From Aquaspirillum sp. LM1 (GTDB lineage: Bacteria; Pseudomonadota; Gammaproteobacteria; Burkholderiales; Aquaspirillaceae): a stretch of DNA of 64,000 nt. Within the stretch, counting starts at the first letter, position 1. Each line of letters begins with the position of its first letter. The notes under the pieces are model-generated. The model worked only from the letters and a program-made list of their open reading frames with translations. It was not told the origin of the DNA and ran no database searches. Positions 47,541 through 56,790 of the stretch are shown here, piece by piece. Both the position numbers and the translations under genes were made by a program. The DNA lies in contig NZ_CP019509.1 in the NCBI RefSeq assembly GCF_002002905.1, forward strand, positions 3,898,241 to 3,962,240. Reading direction: 5' to 3'.

Positions 47541-49488
47541 CGCACTGTGGACTCTGCTCGACACTTGGGAAACCCACCGCTGGCTGCGCCCGCTGGATGG
47601 CCGCTTTGCCCGCTTTCTGGCCGAGCTCGATCCGCAGGCGGCACCGGAGCTGTTGCTGGCTGCCGCACTGGCCAGCCACCAGCTGGGCCGGGGCCATCCC
47701 TGTCTGGACCTGAGCACCCTGGCTGCCGGTGCAGCATTGGACCATGTGCTGGGCCTGCCGCCCGAGGGCGACAGCAGCCCGGCCCCCAGCCTGCCGCCGC
47801 TGTGGCCCTGGCCGGCGGCAGAGTCGCCGCTGCTGGCCGTGGTGGGGCGCGATGACGCCACCCGGCGCGAATCGCCGCTGGTGCGCGACGGCGAGCGGCT
47901 GTATCTGCGCCGCTATTGGCAATACGAGCAGGACGTGGCGCTGGCGCTGCACCAGCGTGCCCAGCCTGAACATGCCACGCTGCCGGTGTTGCCGGTGTTG
48001 CCGGACTGGTTGCAGCAGGGCCAGGCCGACGGCCAGTCTGCCGACTGGCAGCAACTGGCCTGCGCGCTGGCATTGCGCGGACGGCTGACGCTGATTACCG
48101 GCGGGCCAGGCACCGGCAAAACCACCACCGTGGTGCGCCTGCTGGCGCTGTTGCAAAGCCAGGCGCTGGCGGCGGGCCAACCTGCCCTGCGCATCCGTCT
48201 GGCCGCCCCCACCGGCAAGGCGGCGGCGCGGCTGAGTGAATCACTGGGGGGGGCCTGCCAGCGTCTGGCCGGTGTGGTCAGCCCCGAGGTGCTGGCCAGC
48301 ATTCCGCCCAGCGTCAGCACCGTGCACCGCCTGCTGGGCAGCCGCCCGGACAGCCGGCGCTTTCGTCATCACCGCGATGCGCCGCTGCACGCCGACGTGG
48401 TGGTGATTGACGAAGCCTCGATGATTGATCTGGAAATGATGGCCGCCGTGCTCGACGCCCTGCCCGAGCCCGCCCGGCTGATTCTGCTGGGCGACAAGGA
48501 CCAACTGGCATCGGTGGAAGCCGGTGCCGTGCTGGGCCAGCTGTGCGCCAACGCCGAGCAAGGCGGCTATTCCCCCGCCGCACTGGCCTGGCTCAATGCC
48601 GCCGACCGCCAGCAACACGACCTCAGCCGCTTTGCCGCCGATCCCGCCCGCCCGGCCCCGCCGCTGGCCGACTGCACGGTGATGCTGCGCCATTCCCACC
48701 GGTTTGATCAGCACAGCGGCATTGGCCAGCTGGCCCAGGCGGTGCGCGACAATCAGCCTGACCAGTTGAAACAGGTGTGGCAACGCCATCAGGATATCGA
48801 GCGCCTGGCGCTGTCTGGCGAGCATGATGCGCAGCTGGCCAGTTTTGTGCTGGCCGGCTACCGCCCGGTGCTCAGCGCCGTGCAACACGCGCTAGCGGCC
48901 AGCGCCAGCGACGACGACTGGCACAGCTGGGCCGCCGGCTGCCTGCAACGGTTTGCCCGGTTTCAGCTGCTCACCGCGCTGCGCCGTGGCCCATGGGGCG
49001 TGGAAGGGCTGAATCAACGGGTCAGCACCGTGCTGGCCGACGCCGGCTTGATCGACCCGCGCCGCGACTGGTACGTTGGCCGCCCGGTGATCCTCACCCG
49101 CAATGACCACGCGCTGGGGCTGATGAACGGCGACATCGGCCTGACCGTGGCCGACCGCCAGGGCCAGCTGCAGGTGATTTTTGCCCAGGCCGGCCAGGTA
49201 CGCTGGATCTCGCCGCTGCGCCTGCCCGACGTGGACACGGTGTTTGCCATGACCGTGCATAAATCCCAGGGCTCGGAATTCGACCACGCCGCGCTGATCC
49301 TGCCCGACCACCCCGGCCCGCTGCTCACCCGCGAACTGGTGTACACCGCCATCACCCGCGCCAAAACCCGCTTCACCCTGCTGGAAGCCCAGGTGGGCCT
49401 GCTGGAGCTGGCAGCACAAACCGTCACCCGGCGCGAAAGCGGGCTGGGGGCGAGTTTGCTGGCGCTGGCCAACCGTGTGCCCGGATGA
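47527..49488 (+). CDS. recD: Exodeoxyribonuclease V, RecD subunit
   Basis: A 653-residue RecD, the 5'-3' SF1B helicase of RecBCD. Walker A is at 191-200 (TGGPGTGKTT), motif II in VVIDEASMIDLEMM, motif III in LLGDKDQLASVEAG, and the C-terminal motifs V/VI in FAMTVHKSQGSEFDHA and LVYTAITRAKTRF. The N-terminal domain that contacts RecC is present. Start ATG 47527 lies inside the end of recB. It is the last gene of the operon; an intergenic region of 191 bases follows. Confidence 0.95.
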   Translation: MLTFDALWTLLDTWETHRWLRPLDGRFARFLAELDPQAAPELLLAAALASHQLGRGHPCLDLSTLAAGAALDHVLGLPPEGDSSPAPSLPPLWPWPAAESPLLAVVGRDDATRRESPLVRDGERLYLRRYWQYEQDVALALHQRAQPEHATLPVLPVLPDWLQQGQADGQSADWQQLACALALRGRLTLITGGPGTGKTTTVVRLLALLQSQALAAGQPALRIRLAAPTGKAAARLSESLGGACQRLAGVVSPEVLASIPPSVSTVHRLLGSRPDSRRFRHHRDAPLHADVVVIDEASMIDLEMMAAVLDALPEPARLILLGDKDQLASVEAGAVLGQLCANAEQGGYSPAALAWLNAADRQQHDLSRFAADPARPAPPLADCTVMLRHSHRFDQHSGIGQLAQAVRDNQPDQLKQVWQRHQDIERLALSGEHDAQLASFVLAGYRPVLSAVQHALAASASDDDWHSWAAGCLQRFARFQLLTALRRGPWGVEGLNQRVSTVLADAGLIDPRRDWYVGRPVILTRNDHALGLMNGDIGLTVADRQGQLQVIFAQAGQVRWISPLRLPDVDTVFAMTVHKSQGSEFDHAALILPDHPGPLLTRELVYTAITRAKTRFTLLEAQVGLLELAAQTVTRRESGLGASLLALANRVPG

Positions 49489-49679
49489 CGAGTCAGCCTC
49501 ACCTGGCCTAAACCAATGCCGGATGGCGCTGTTCGGCTGCCTGGCATATCCGGTGTACCCATCTGGCTTTTTTATTAGATCATCTGGTTATCTGGTTTGT
49601 TGAATCAATTCTTAAAAGGACTAAGGCGAGGCGCTTATAGTGGGGCTTCCTGCTTTCTGGATGCCTTGCGGCGCTTGCC

Positions 49680-50696
49680 ATGTCCTTGCCTGTTTCCTCT
49701 GAAATTCCGCTGCCAGACGGCTCGGCGGAGGCTGCCTCAGCAGCGGGTCGGCCTGTGCGCATGCCTTTGCTGGCGGTGCTCGATCCGGCCTTGATGGCGC
49801 ACTATGTGCCACGGGTGGCCGCCCCTATTCCGCCGGTGCCCACGCCACCCGCCTCCCCGGCGCGGCCTGGCCGGGCGCGGCGGGTGGTGGAAGAAGATCC
49901 ATTGCTGCAGCGTTTCAACCAGCGCTTTATTGCCGCCGGGCACCCGGCCAACAGTTTGCAGCTCAATCGCAAGCAGCAGGTGGTGGCTACGTTTGACGAA
50001 TGGCAACTCAGCAGCGTGTTTCAGCCGATTGTCGCGGCGCAGTCGCAGCAAGTGATTGGCCACAAGGCGCTGCTGCGGATCACCGGCCCGGCCGGGCACG
50101 CGGTGGCGGCACCGCTGCTGTTTGCGGTGGAGCGCGCGCCGACGCGCACCGTGCTGCTCGACCGTCTGTGCCGGGTGGTGCATAGCCTGAACTTTGTCCG
50201 GCGTGGGTTGGTGGGGGGGCCGCTGCATCTGAATGTGCATGCGCTGCATCTGCTCAATCTACCGGAGGGGCACGGTGAGTTTTTTGCCGAGGCCATTGCC
50301 GAGTTAGGCTTGTTGCCATCGCAGGTGACGCTGGAAATTGTCGATGAGGAAGAATGCGACCTGCTGCGTTTGCAGCGCTGCATCCAGAGCTACCGGCGCT
50401 TTGGCTTTCGCATTGCGCTGGACGATTTTGGCGTGTCCGAGCTGAGCCTGCCCCGGGTATGGCTGCTGGAGCCTGATGCGGTGAAGCTGCACGAGCGGCT
50501 GTTGCACCGGGCCCTGTCGATTCCGTGCGCGCGCGCCGCGCTGCCCCAGGCGGTGACCGTGCTGCATCAGGCGGGCTGTCAGGTGGTGGCCGAGGGGGTG
50601 GATTCTGCCCGCCACGCCGAGCTGGCCCGCGAAGCGGGTTGCGATGGCTTGCAGGGCAGTTGGGTGAGCAAGCTGCTGCCCGCTGCTTGCCGCTAA
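49680..50696 (+). CDS. Degenerate EAL-domain protein
   Basis: A 338-residue protein with an 80-residue unstructured, proline-rich N-terminus and an EAL domain from about 105 to 335. The signature Glu is replaced: the motif reads GHKALLRI with Lys129 in place of Glu. Other active-site residues remain, including Asn185 (LHLNVHA), Glu219 (LEIVDEE), Asp248-Asp249 (DDFG), Lys269 and Glu305 (VVAEGVD). Loss of the first metal-binding Glu usually abolishes c-di-GMP phosphodiesterase activity, so a c-di-GMP receptor or protein-interaction role is more likely. No GGDEF, PAS or membrane segment is present. The ATG at 49680 has weak ribosome binding. The gene is monocistronic. Confidence 0.85.
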   Translation: MSLPVSSEIPLPDGSAEAASAAGRPVRMPLLAVLDPALMAHYVPRVAAPIPPVPTPPASPARPGRARRVVEEDPLLQRFNQRFIAAGHPANSLQLNRKQQVVATFDEWQLSSVFQPIVAAQSQQVIGHKALLRITGPAGHAVAAPLLFAVERAPTRTVLLDRLCRVVHSLNFVRRGLVGGPLHLNVHALHLLNLPEGHGEFFAEAIAELGLLPSQVTLEIVDEEECDLLRLQRCIQSYRRFGFRIALDDFGVSELSLPRVWLLEPDAVKLHERLLHRALSIPCARAALPQAVTVLHQAGCQVVAEGVDSARHAELAREAGCDGLQGSWVSKLLPAACR

Positions 50697-50720
50697 CCGG
50701 CACAATGTCATCCTGCGTCC

Positions 50721-52244
50721 TCACAGCCCCAGCGACTGCCACATGGCGTCCACCCTGGTCTTCACTGCTGCGTCCATCACAATCGGTGTGCCCCATTCAC
50801 GCTGGGTTTCCCCTGGCAGCTTGTTGGTGGCATCCAGCCCCATCTTGCCGCCCAGCCCGGATACCGGGCTGGCAAAGTCCAGATAATCAATCGGGGTGTT
50901 TTCCACCAGCATCGTGTCGCGCACCGGGTCCATGCGTGTGGTGATGGCCCAGATCACTTCGTTCCAGTCACGGGTGTTCACGTCGTCGTCTACCACCACA
51001 ATAAACTTGGTGTACATGAACTGGCGCAAGAAGCTCCACACCCCCATCATCACCCGCTTGGCGTGGCCGGGGTATTGCTTTTTGATGCTGACCACTGCCA
51101 TCCGATAGCTGCAACCCTCTGGTGGCAGGTAGAAATCGACGATTTCGGGAAACTGCTTTTGCAGGATGGGCACGAACACCTCGTTCAGCGCCACGCCCAG
51201 CACCGCCGGTTCGTCAATCGGCTTGCCGGTGTAGGTGCTGTGGTAAATCGCGTCGCGGCGGCGGGTGATGCGGTCGATGGTGAACACCGGAAACCAGTCC
51301 TGCTCGTTGTAATAGCCGGTGTGGTCGCCATACGGGCCTTCCAGCGCGGCCAGAAAGCCTTCCTGCTCTTTCAACGGCACGCCGTGTTCGCTGACTCCGG
51401 TAAAGCCTGGCTCGACCGGGGTGAGCCGGCCTTCCAGCACCAGCTCGGCGTAGGCCGGCACAGTCAGGTCGTTGCCAATGCAGTGGGCCAGCTCGGTGCG
51501 GCTGCCGCGCAGCAGGCCGGCAAACTGGTATTCCGACAGGGTGTCGGGCACTGGTGTGACCGCGCCCAGAATGGTGGCCGGGTCGCAGCCCAGTACCACC
51601 GAGACAGGAAACGGCTGGCCCGGATGGGCGCGCTTGTGCTCGCGAAAATCCAGCGCGCCGCCGCGATGCGCCAACCAGCGCATGATCACCTGATTGCGGC
51701 CAATCACCTGCTGGCGATAAATGCCCAGGTTCTGGCGCTTTTTGTGCGGGCCACGGGTGACGGTCAGCCCCCAGGTAATCAGCGGCGCCACATCGCCCGG
51801 CCAGCAGTGCTGCACCGGCAGCTGGCCCAGATCAACTTCGGTGCCTTCCAGTACCTGCTCCTGGCACGGTGCCTGGCGGATGGATTTGGGTGCCATGTTC
51901 AGCACATTCTTGAACACGGGCCATTTGTCCCACAGGTCACGCAGCCCCTTGGGTGGCTCCGGCTCCTTCAGATAGGACAATAACTGGCCAATTTCGCGCA
52001 GCGCCGATACCTCGCTGGCCCCCATGCCCAGTGCCACCCGGCGCGGCGTGCCAAACAGGTTGCCCAGCACGGGCATGTGGTGGCCTTGTGGTTGCTCAAA
52101 CAGCAGCGCCGGCCCGCCAGCGCGCAGCACGCGGTCGCAGATTTCGGTCATTTCCAGTCGGGTGGACACCGGCACGCGGATGCGGCGCAGTTCGTGCTGG
52201 CTTTCCAGCTGGGCAATAAAGTCGCGCAGGTCGCGGTATTTCAT
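50721..52244 (-). CDS. ubiD: UbiD, 3-octaprenyl-4-hydroxybenzoate carboxy-lyase
   Basis: A 507-residue prenylated-FMN-dependent decarboxylase acting in ubiquinone synthesis. Typical segments are [21 protein letters not shown] at the start, [18 protein letters not shown], the active-site region GEHG-like [28 protein letters not shown], and [11 protein letters not shown] at the end. The Glu-rich metal site around AYAELVLEG is present. The start at 52244 gives the standard N-terminus; an ATG eight codons upstream is less likely. The partner ubiX, which makes the cofactor, is not in the window. It is divergent from ompW, with 297 bases between. Confidence 0.94.
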   Translation of the reverse strand: MKYRDLRDFIAQLESQHELRRIRVPVSTRLEMTEICDRVLRAGGPALLFEQPQGHHMPVLGNLFGTPRRVALGMGASEVSALREIGQLLSYLKEPEPPKGLRDLWDKWPVFKNVLNMAPKSIRQAPCQEQVLEGTEVDLGQLPVQHCWPGDVAPLITWGLTVTRGPHKKRQNLGIYRQQVIGRNQVIMRWLAHRGGALDFREHKRAHPGQPFPVSVVLGCDPATILGAVTPVPDTLSEYQFAGLLRGSRTELAHCIGNDLTVPAYAELVLEGRLTPVEPGFTGVSEHGVPLKEQEGFLAALEGPYGDHTGYYNEQDWFPVFTIDRITRRRDAIYHSTYTGKPIDEPAVLGVALNEVFVPILQKQFPEIVDFYLPPEGCSYRMAVVSIKKQYPGHAKRVMMGVWSFLRQFMYTKFIVVVDDDVNTRDWNEVIWAITTRMDPVRDTMLVENTPIDYLDFASPVSGLGGKMGLDATNKLPGETQREWGTPIVMDAAVKTRVDAMWQSLGL

Positions 52245-52376
52245 GGGAGGGCTCGGCAAAAACGGCATCGGCGCAGTCTACCAGCCCCAACCCGGCCAAG
52301 ACAGCGGGCCGAAATACCCCTGATTGGCGTGTGGATGCCACACTTGGGGCGAATTCTGACGCTTCGCCGGGTTTGT

Positions 52377-52419
52377 TTGAGTCAGATCAATAACCTGATG
52401 TGCGGTTTTCCGGTAGCAT
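52377..52419 (+). promoter_or_regulatory. FNR/ANR-like box and -10 element for ompW
   Basis: TTGAGTCAGATCAA at 52377-52390 matches the FNR consensus (TTGAT-N4-ATCAA) at nine of ten conserved bases. A possible -10, TAGCAT, lies at 52414-52419, which would place the box about 42 bases upstream of the transcription start, the geometry of class II FNR-activated promoters. OmpW is oxygen-regulated by FNR in E. coli, which supports the reading. Confidence 0.5.
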
Positions 52420-52541
52420 CCATGACCTAAGCATGGGGGTTGTTGACATGTTGCGGAAAAACACGCAACGGCATCTGCCAAGCCATGACAGGTTAACCCC
52501 AAACACATCGTTTGATATCGGGAACATCAGGAGAGAAAACC

Positions 52542-53186
52542 ATGAAAAAAATCGCATTGGCACTGTGCGCAGGCGCTGCCCTCGCTTCTTCCGCCGCCAT
52601 GGCCGCCCAGGGCGACATCCTTGCTCGCTTCCGCGTGATCAATGTCAATCCGGACGTCAAGACCACCGGCCTGCTGAATGCACCGCTGAGCGCCAGTGTT
52701 GACGACGACACCATCCCGGAACTCGACTTCACCTACATGATCACCAACAACATTGGTGCCGAACTGATTCTGGGCACCTCGCGTCACACCGTGACCGCCA
52801 ATCGCGCTGCACTGGGTGGTGGCAATGGTTCCATCGGCAAGGTTAGCGTTCTGCCGCCGACCCTGACCCTGCAATACCACTTCAACCCGGAAGGCTCCGT
52901 CCGTCCGTACGTTGGCGCTGGCCTGAACTACACCCGCTTCTACCGCGCTGGCGGCCTGAGCACTGAAGTGGGCAGCGTGTCCATCAAGAAAAACAGCTTT
53001 GGTCCGGCCCTGCAAGTTGGCGTGGACATCCCGGTGACCAAGAGCGTGTTCCTGAACGTTGACCTGAAGAAAATCTGGATCGACACCAAGGCCACCGGCA
53101 GCAGCGGTGCCATCAACGGCGTGAGCCTGGGCAAGCTGGAAATCAACCCGCTGGTGTTCGGTGTTGGCGTTGGCATGAAGTTCTAA
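52542..53186 (+). CDS. ompW: OmpW-family outer membrane protein
   Basis: A 214-residue eight-stranded outer-membrane barrel. The signal peptide MKKIALALCAGAALASSAAMA precedes AQGDILARFRVINVNPDVK, the usual OmpW opening. The motifs PTLTLQYHFNPEGSVRPYVGAGLNYTRF and the end NPLVFGVGVGMKF, with terminal Phe, are characteristic. OmpW forms a hydrophobic channel for small molecules and responds to oxygen and stress in other bacteria. Codon use looks biased to highly expressed codons, and the upstream region carries an FNR-like site. A GGAGAG ribosome site lies before the ATG, and a strong terminator follows. Confidence 0.94.
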   Translation: MKKIALALCAGAALASSAAMAAQGDILARFRVINVNPDVKTTGLLNAPLSASVDDDTIPELDFTYMITNNIGAELILGTSRHTVTANRAALGGGNGSIGKVSVLPPTLTLQYHFNPEGSVRPYVGAGLNYTRFYRAGGLSTEVGSVSIKKNSFGPALQVGVDIPVTKSVFLNVDLKKIWIDTKATGSSGAINGVSLGKLEINPLVFGVGVGMKF

Positions 53187-53263
53187 GAACCCCTGACGGG
53201 TTTGAGCGCTGCCCGCCAAGCGGGCAGCCAGCGAGTTTTTCTCGTGTAGCACCCTCGTTTGGG

Positions 53264-53294
53264 CGGCGTATCATGATTGATACGCCGTTTTTTT
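53264..53294 (+). terminator. Rho-independent terminator after ompW
   Basis: A perfect 10-base-pair stem (CGGCGTATCA and its complement) with a four-base loop is followed by seven T residues. A second hairpin at 53208-53228 (GCTGCCCGC, CAA, complement) lies just after ompW with a T run seven bases later, so termination may be double. Confidence 0.85.
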
Positions 53295-53351
53295 CGTTTG
53301 AGCCACCGGCAAAAGTGTCAGAATATCCGCTTTGCCCGGCTGCGTTCGCCC

Positions 53352-54566
53352 ATGTCCCCGTCTGTTTCTTCCCCGCTTCCACTGTCGCGCATCGTGCTGT
53401 TTGGTGGCTTGATTGTCACCCTGGCGATGGGCGTGCGACATACCTTTGGCCTGTTTCTCTCGCCCGTATCCCAAGATCTGGGCTGGGGCCGGGAAGTGTT
53501 TGCCCTGGCAATTGCCGTGCAAAACCTGCTGTGGGGTGCATTTCAGCCGATTACCGGCATGCTGGCCGACCGCTGGGGCGGGCGGCGGGCGCTGCTGGGC
53601 GGTGCGCTGTGTTATGTGCTTGGCCTGGCCTTGATGGCGCTGTCCACCACGCCGGGGGCGATGCTGGGTTCTGCCGGGCTGCTGATTGGTCTGGCGCTGT
53701 CTGGCACTACATATAGCGTGGTGTACGGCGAAATTGGCCGCCATGTGGCGGCAGCGGATCGCAGCCGGGCCATGGGCATGGTGGGTGCTGCCGGCTCGCT
53801 GGGGCAGTTTCTGATGCTGCCGATTGGCCAAGGGCTGATAGATGGGCTGGGCTGGTCGCTAACCTTATTGGTATTTGCCGTGCTGGTGGCCGGCATTGTG
53901 CCCGCTGGCCTGGCGCTGACCCCGGCCTCGGCGCAGGCGGGTCACCAGCCCCCCCGCCAGTCGGCCCGCGCCGCGCTGCTGGAAGCCTTGAACGAACGCG
54001 GCTATCTGCTGCTGTGTTTCAGCTATCTGGTGTGTGGCTTTCAGGTGGTGTTCATCGGCATGCACCTGCCGTCGTATCTGGTGGATCAGGGGCTGGACGC
54101 CAAGGTGGGCACCACCTGTCTGGCCTTGATCGGGCTGTTCAATGTGTTTGGCACCTATCTGTTTGGCCAGTGGGGTGGGCGCTGGAGCAAGGCGCGGCTG
54201 CTGGCTGGCATTTATGTGTCGCGCAGCATCACCATCGTGGTGTTTTTACTGCTGCCGCTGTCGCCGGCCAGTGCGATGGTGTTTGCCTCAGTGATGGGCT
54301 TTTTATGGCTGTCCACCGTGCCGCTGACCAATGGCCTGGTGGCGCAGGTGTTTGGCGTGCACTACCTGGCCATGCTGGGTGGCTTTGCCTTTTTTGCCCA
54401 CCAGATTGGCAGTTTTTTGGGGGTATGGCTGGGCGGGCGGATGTTTGACCTGACCGGCAGTTATCAGTTGATCTGGCTGGCCAGCATTGCCCTGGGGGTG
54501 CTGGCCGGGCTGGCGGCCTGGCCGATTCGGGAAACGCCGTTGGCCCGGCTGGCGACGCAGCCATGA
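53352..54566 (+). CDS. MFS transporter (OFA/monocarboxylate-like)
   Basis: A 404-residue, 12-segment major facilitator protein. The first helix GLIVTLAMGVRHTFGLFLSPVS and the loop GMLADRWGGRRALL (a motif A variant between helices 2 and 3) are typical of the oxalate/formate antiporter-like and monocarboxylate group. The substrate cannot be read from the sequence. ATG 53352 is chosen because the first helix starts soon after; the longer frame runs through the ompW terminator. It overlaps a 37-codon membrane peptide gene by four bases at its end. Confidence 0.87.
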   Translation: MSPSVSSPLPLSRIVLFGGLIVTLAMGVRHTFGLFLSPVSQDLGWGREVFALAIAVQNLLWGAFQPITGMLADRWGGRRALLGGALCYVLGLALMALSTTPGAMLGSAGLLIGLALSGTTYSVVYGEIGRHVAAADRSRAMGMVGAAGSLGQFLMLPIGQGLIDGLGWSLTLLVFAVLVAGIVPAGLALTPASAQAGHQPPRQSARAALLEALNERGYLLLCFSYLVCGFQVVFIGMHLPSYLVDQGLDAKVGTTCLALIGLFNVFGTYLFGQWGGRWSKARLLAGIYVSRSITIVVFLLLPLSPASAMVFASVMGFLWLSTVPLTNGLVAQVFGVHYLAMLGGFAFFAHQIGSFLGVWLGGRMFDLTGSYQLIWLASIALGVLAGLAAWPIRETPLARLATQP

Positions 54567-54676
54567 TGCCGCGCTGGGGCTGGGTCTTGCTGCTGCTGGT
54601 GCTGGCACTGGGCTTTGCCGGCTATTTGCGCCCAGGCATGGTGCTGCAGTTTGCCAGTCAGATCGGCCTGTGCTGA
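54563..54676 (+). CDS. 37-residue single-span membrane peptide
   Basis: A small frame starting MMPRWGWVLLLLVLALGFAG, with one hydrophobic helix of about 15 residues and a basic N-terminus. The ATG overlaps the stop of the transporter gene (ATGA), the coupling seen for real operon partners. It could be a small accessory subunit of the transporter. Coding is likely but not proven, as no homologue can be recalled. Confidence 0.5.
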   Translation: MMPRWGWVLLLLVLALGFAGYLRPGMVLQFASQIGLC

Positions 54677-54793
54677 GCACGCGAGGGCGGCCAAACCGGC
54701 CCATTGGCGCGAACTTTCCCGGCCTGGCCGGGTCTGTTGCCCGCGATGGCGGGGTTTTCTGCCACAATACCGTTTTTGTCTGTTGTTGCCCGA

Positions 54794-55354
54794 ATGTTGC
54801 GTGAACCTGGTTTTTCCCTGCGTCGGCGCGCCCAGGCCAGCCTGGCGGCTGGCGGCGTACTGGCCTATCCCACCGAATCCTGCTTTGGCCTGGGTTGCCA
54901 TCCCGCTTCGGCGCATGGCCTGCGCCGGATTCTGGCGCTCAAGCGCCGGCCCATGCACAAGGGGATGATTGTGGTGGGGGCCAGCTGGGCACAACTGGCC
55001 CCCTATGTGGCCCCGCTGTCGCTGGCCGAACAGGCCCGGCTGGCCGACTACTGGCCCGGCCCGGTAACGCTGCTGCTGCCGGCATCGCGCCGGGTGCTGC
55101 CGTTATTACGCGGACGGCACCGCAAGCTGGCGGTGCGCATCAGCGCCCACCCGGACACCGTGCGGCTGTGCCAGCGGCTGGGCAGCGCGCTGGTGTCCAC
55201 GTCGGCCAATCGCGCTGGCGCGCGCGCGCTGAAAAGCGCCCGCGCCTGCCAGCGCCAGTTTGGTGCCCGCGCGCTGACCGTGCCTGGCCGCATCGGCCAG
55301 CGCCGGCAGCCGTCAACCATTATCGATTTTGAAACCGGACGGGTGCTGCGCTAG
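54794..55354 (+). CDS. tsaC: Threonylcarbamoyl-AMP synthase (Sua5/YrdC/TsaC family)
   Basis: A 186-residue TsaC that makes threonylcarbamoyl-AMP from threonine, bicarbonate and ATP, the first step of t6A37 modification of ANN-decoding tRNAs. Family hallmarks are GGVLAYPTESCFGLGCHP, the KRRPMHKGM lysine-rich motif, YWPGPVTLLLPAS, KLAVRISAHPDTV and LVSTSANRAGARAL. ATG 54794 gives the standard length; a TTG 30 codons upstream would add a non-homologous tail. It lies between the transporter peptide and tolQ on the same strand. Confidence 0.92.
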   Translation: MLREPGFSLRRRAQASLAAGGVLAYPTESCFGLGCHPASAHGLRRILALKRRPMHKGMIVVGASWAQLAPYVAPLSLAEQARLADYWPGPVTLLLPASRRVLPLLRGRHRKLAVRISAHPDTVRLCQRLGSALVSTSANRAGARALKSARACQRQFGARALTVPGRIGQRRQPSTIIDFETGRVLR

Positions 55355-55386
55355 GCTCCCGCCCGTTCTGCAAGGATTGTTACATC

Positions 55387-56076
55387 GTGGAAAACGGATC
55401 TTCCCTGTCTATGGTTTCGCTGATCATGCACGCCAGCTTGCCGGTGCAATTGATCATGGCCTTGCTGGTGGGCCTGTCGGTGGTGTCGTGGAGCTATATC
55501 GTCAGCAAAGTCCTCACCCTGCGCGCCGTCGGGCGCAGCACCGACGAATTTGAACGCACCTTCTGGAGCGGTGCCGACCTGAACAGCATGTATCAGCGGG
55601 TGTCGGCCAGTCAGACCAGCATGGGCATGGAAAAAATCTTTCAGGCGGGCTTTGGCGAGTTTCTCAAGTTGCGCCGCCAGTCCGGGGTGGAGTTGTCCGA
55701 CTTGATGGACGGCACCCGCCGGGCGATGAAGGCCGCCGCCCAGCGCGAACTGGACGAACTGGACCGCCACACCGCATTTCTGGCCACGGTCGGCTCGGTC
55801 AGCCCGTATATCGGCCTGTTTGGCACGGTGTGGGGCATCATGCATGCCTTTATCGGCCTGGGCAACGCCGGCAGCGCCACGCTGTCCACCGTGGCACCGG
55901 GGATTGCCGAAGCGCTGATTGCCACCGCCATCGGCCTGTTTGCCGCCATTCCAGCTGTGGTGGCGTACAACCGCTTTGCCCACGACACCGACCGCTTTGC
56001 CACCCGCTTTGACACCTTTGGCGAAGAATTTTCCAATATCCTGCAACGCCAGGCGGCGCGCAGCAGCAACGGCTAA
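55387..56076 (+). CDS. tolQ: TolQ, MotA/TolQ/ExbB proton-channel family
   Basis: A 229-residue inner-membrane protein with three membrane segments (about 17-39, 135-160 and 172-195). The cytoplasmic loop contains FEREFWSG-like FERTFWSGADLNSMYQ, and the third helix region has ATVGSVSPYIGLFGTVWGIMHAF and IAEALIATAIGLFAAIPAVVAYN, the family signature. TolQ with TolR uses the proton gradient to drive TolA in outer-membrane constriction. The start is GTG at 55387. tolR, tolA, tolB and pal do not follow; the next gene is a DJ-1/PfpI protein, so the gene is separated from its usual operon. It could also be an ExbB-like homologue. Confidence 0.85.
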   Translation: MENGSSLSMVSLIMHASLPVQLIMALLVGLSVVSWSYIVSKVLTLRAVGRSTDEFERTFWSGADLNSMYQRVSASQTSMGMEKIFQAGFGEFLKLRRQSGVELSDLMDGTRRAMKAAAQRELDELDRHTAFLATVGSVSPYIGLFGTVWGIMHAFIGLGNAGSATLSTVAPGIAEALIATAIGLFAAIPAVVAYNRFAHDTDRFATRFDTFGEEFSNILQRQAARSSNG

Positions 56077-56095
56077 GCGCGAACGGGCTCCCCAC

Positions 56096-56698
56096 ATGCA
56101 CATCGCCATCCTCACCTTCGACGGCTTCAACGAGCTGGATTCGTTCATTGCCCTGGGTATTCTCAACCGGGTGAAAAAACCCGGCTGGCGGGTGTCGATT
56201 GCCAGCCCGCAGGCGCAGGTGGAATCCATGAACGGGGTGACGGTCAGCGCGCAATGCTCGCTGGCCCAGGCGGCGCAGGCCGATGCGGTGCTGGTGGGCA
56301 GCGGCATGCTCACCCGTCAGGTGGTCAACGACGCCGCGCTGATGGCCAGCCTGACGCTGGATCCCACCCGCCAGCTGATTGGCGCGCAATGCTCCGGCAC
56401 GCTGGTATTGGCCCGACTGGGCTTGCTGGCAGACGTGCCAGCGTGTACCGACCTGATTACCCAGCCCTGGGTGGAAGAAGCCGGCGTCAGCGTGTTGAAC
56501 CAGGCTTTCTTTGCCCGGCAAAACCTGGCCACGGCTGGCGGCTGCCTGGCCTCCCCTTATCTGGCGGCCTGGGTGATTGCCCGGCTGGAAGGCCAGGCCG
56601 CCGCCGAAGCAGCGCTGCACTATGTGGCCCCGGTGGGAGAAAAAGACCGCTACGTGGCTGGGGTGATGGCGCAGATCGGGCCGTATCTGGTGGGGTGA
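56096..56698 (+). CDS. DJ-1/PfpI family protein
   Basis: A 200-residue class I glutamine amidotransferase-like protein of the DJ-1/PfpI superfamily. The N-terminal strand HIAILTFDGFNELDSFIALGIL and the nucleophile-elbow Cys99 in LIGAQCSGTLVLARLG are present, as in the isonitrile hydratase/transcription-regulator-like subgroup. There is no AraC DNA-binding domain. The reaction is unknown; proteins of this group act as glyoxalases, hydratases or chaperones. It starts 19 bases after tolQ and is probably cotranscribed. Confidence 0.85.
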   Translation: MHIAILTFDGFNELDSFIALGILNRVKKPGWRVSIASPQAQVESMNGVTVSAQCSLAQAAQADAVLVGSGMLTRQVVNDAALMASLTLDPTRQLIGAQCSGTLVLARLGLLADVPACTDLITQPWVEEAGVSVLNQAFFARQNLATAGGCLASPYLAAWVIARLEGQAAAEAALHYVAPVGEKDRYVAGVMAQIGPYLVG

Positions 56699-56790
56699 AT
56701 GCGCGCCGTGTCAGTGTATTTTAAAAAAAACCTGACCAGCACACTCGTTCAAGGTGGCAAGTGATTGTGTTGCCCGACCCCGCATGTGCT

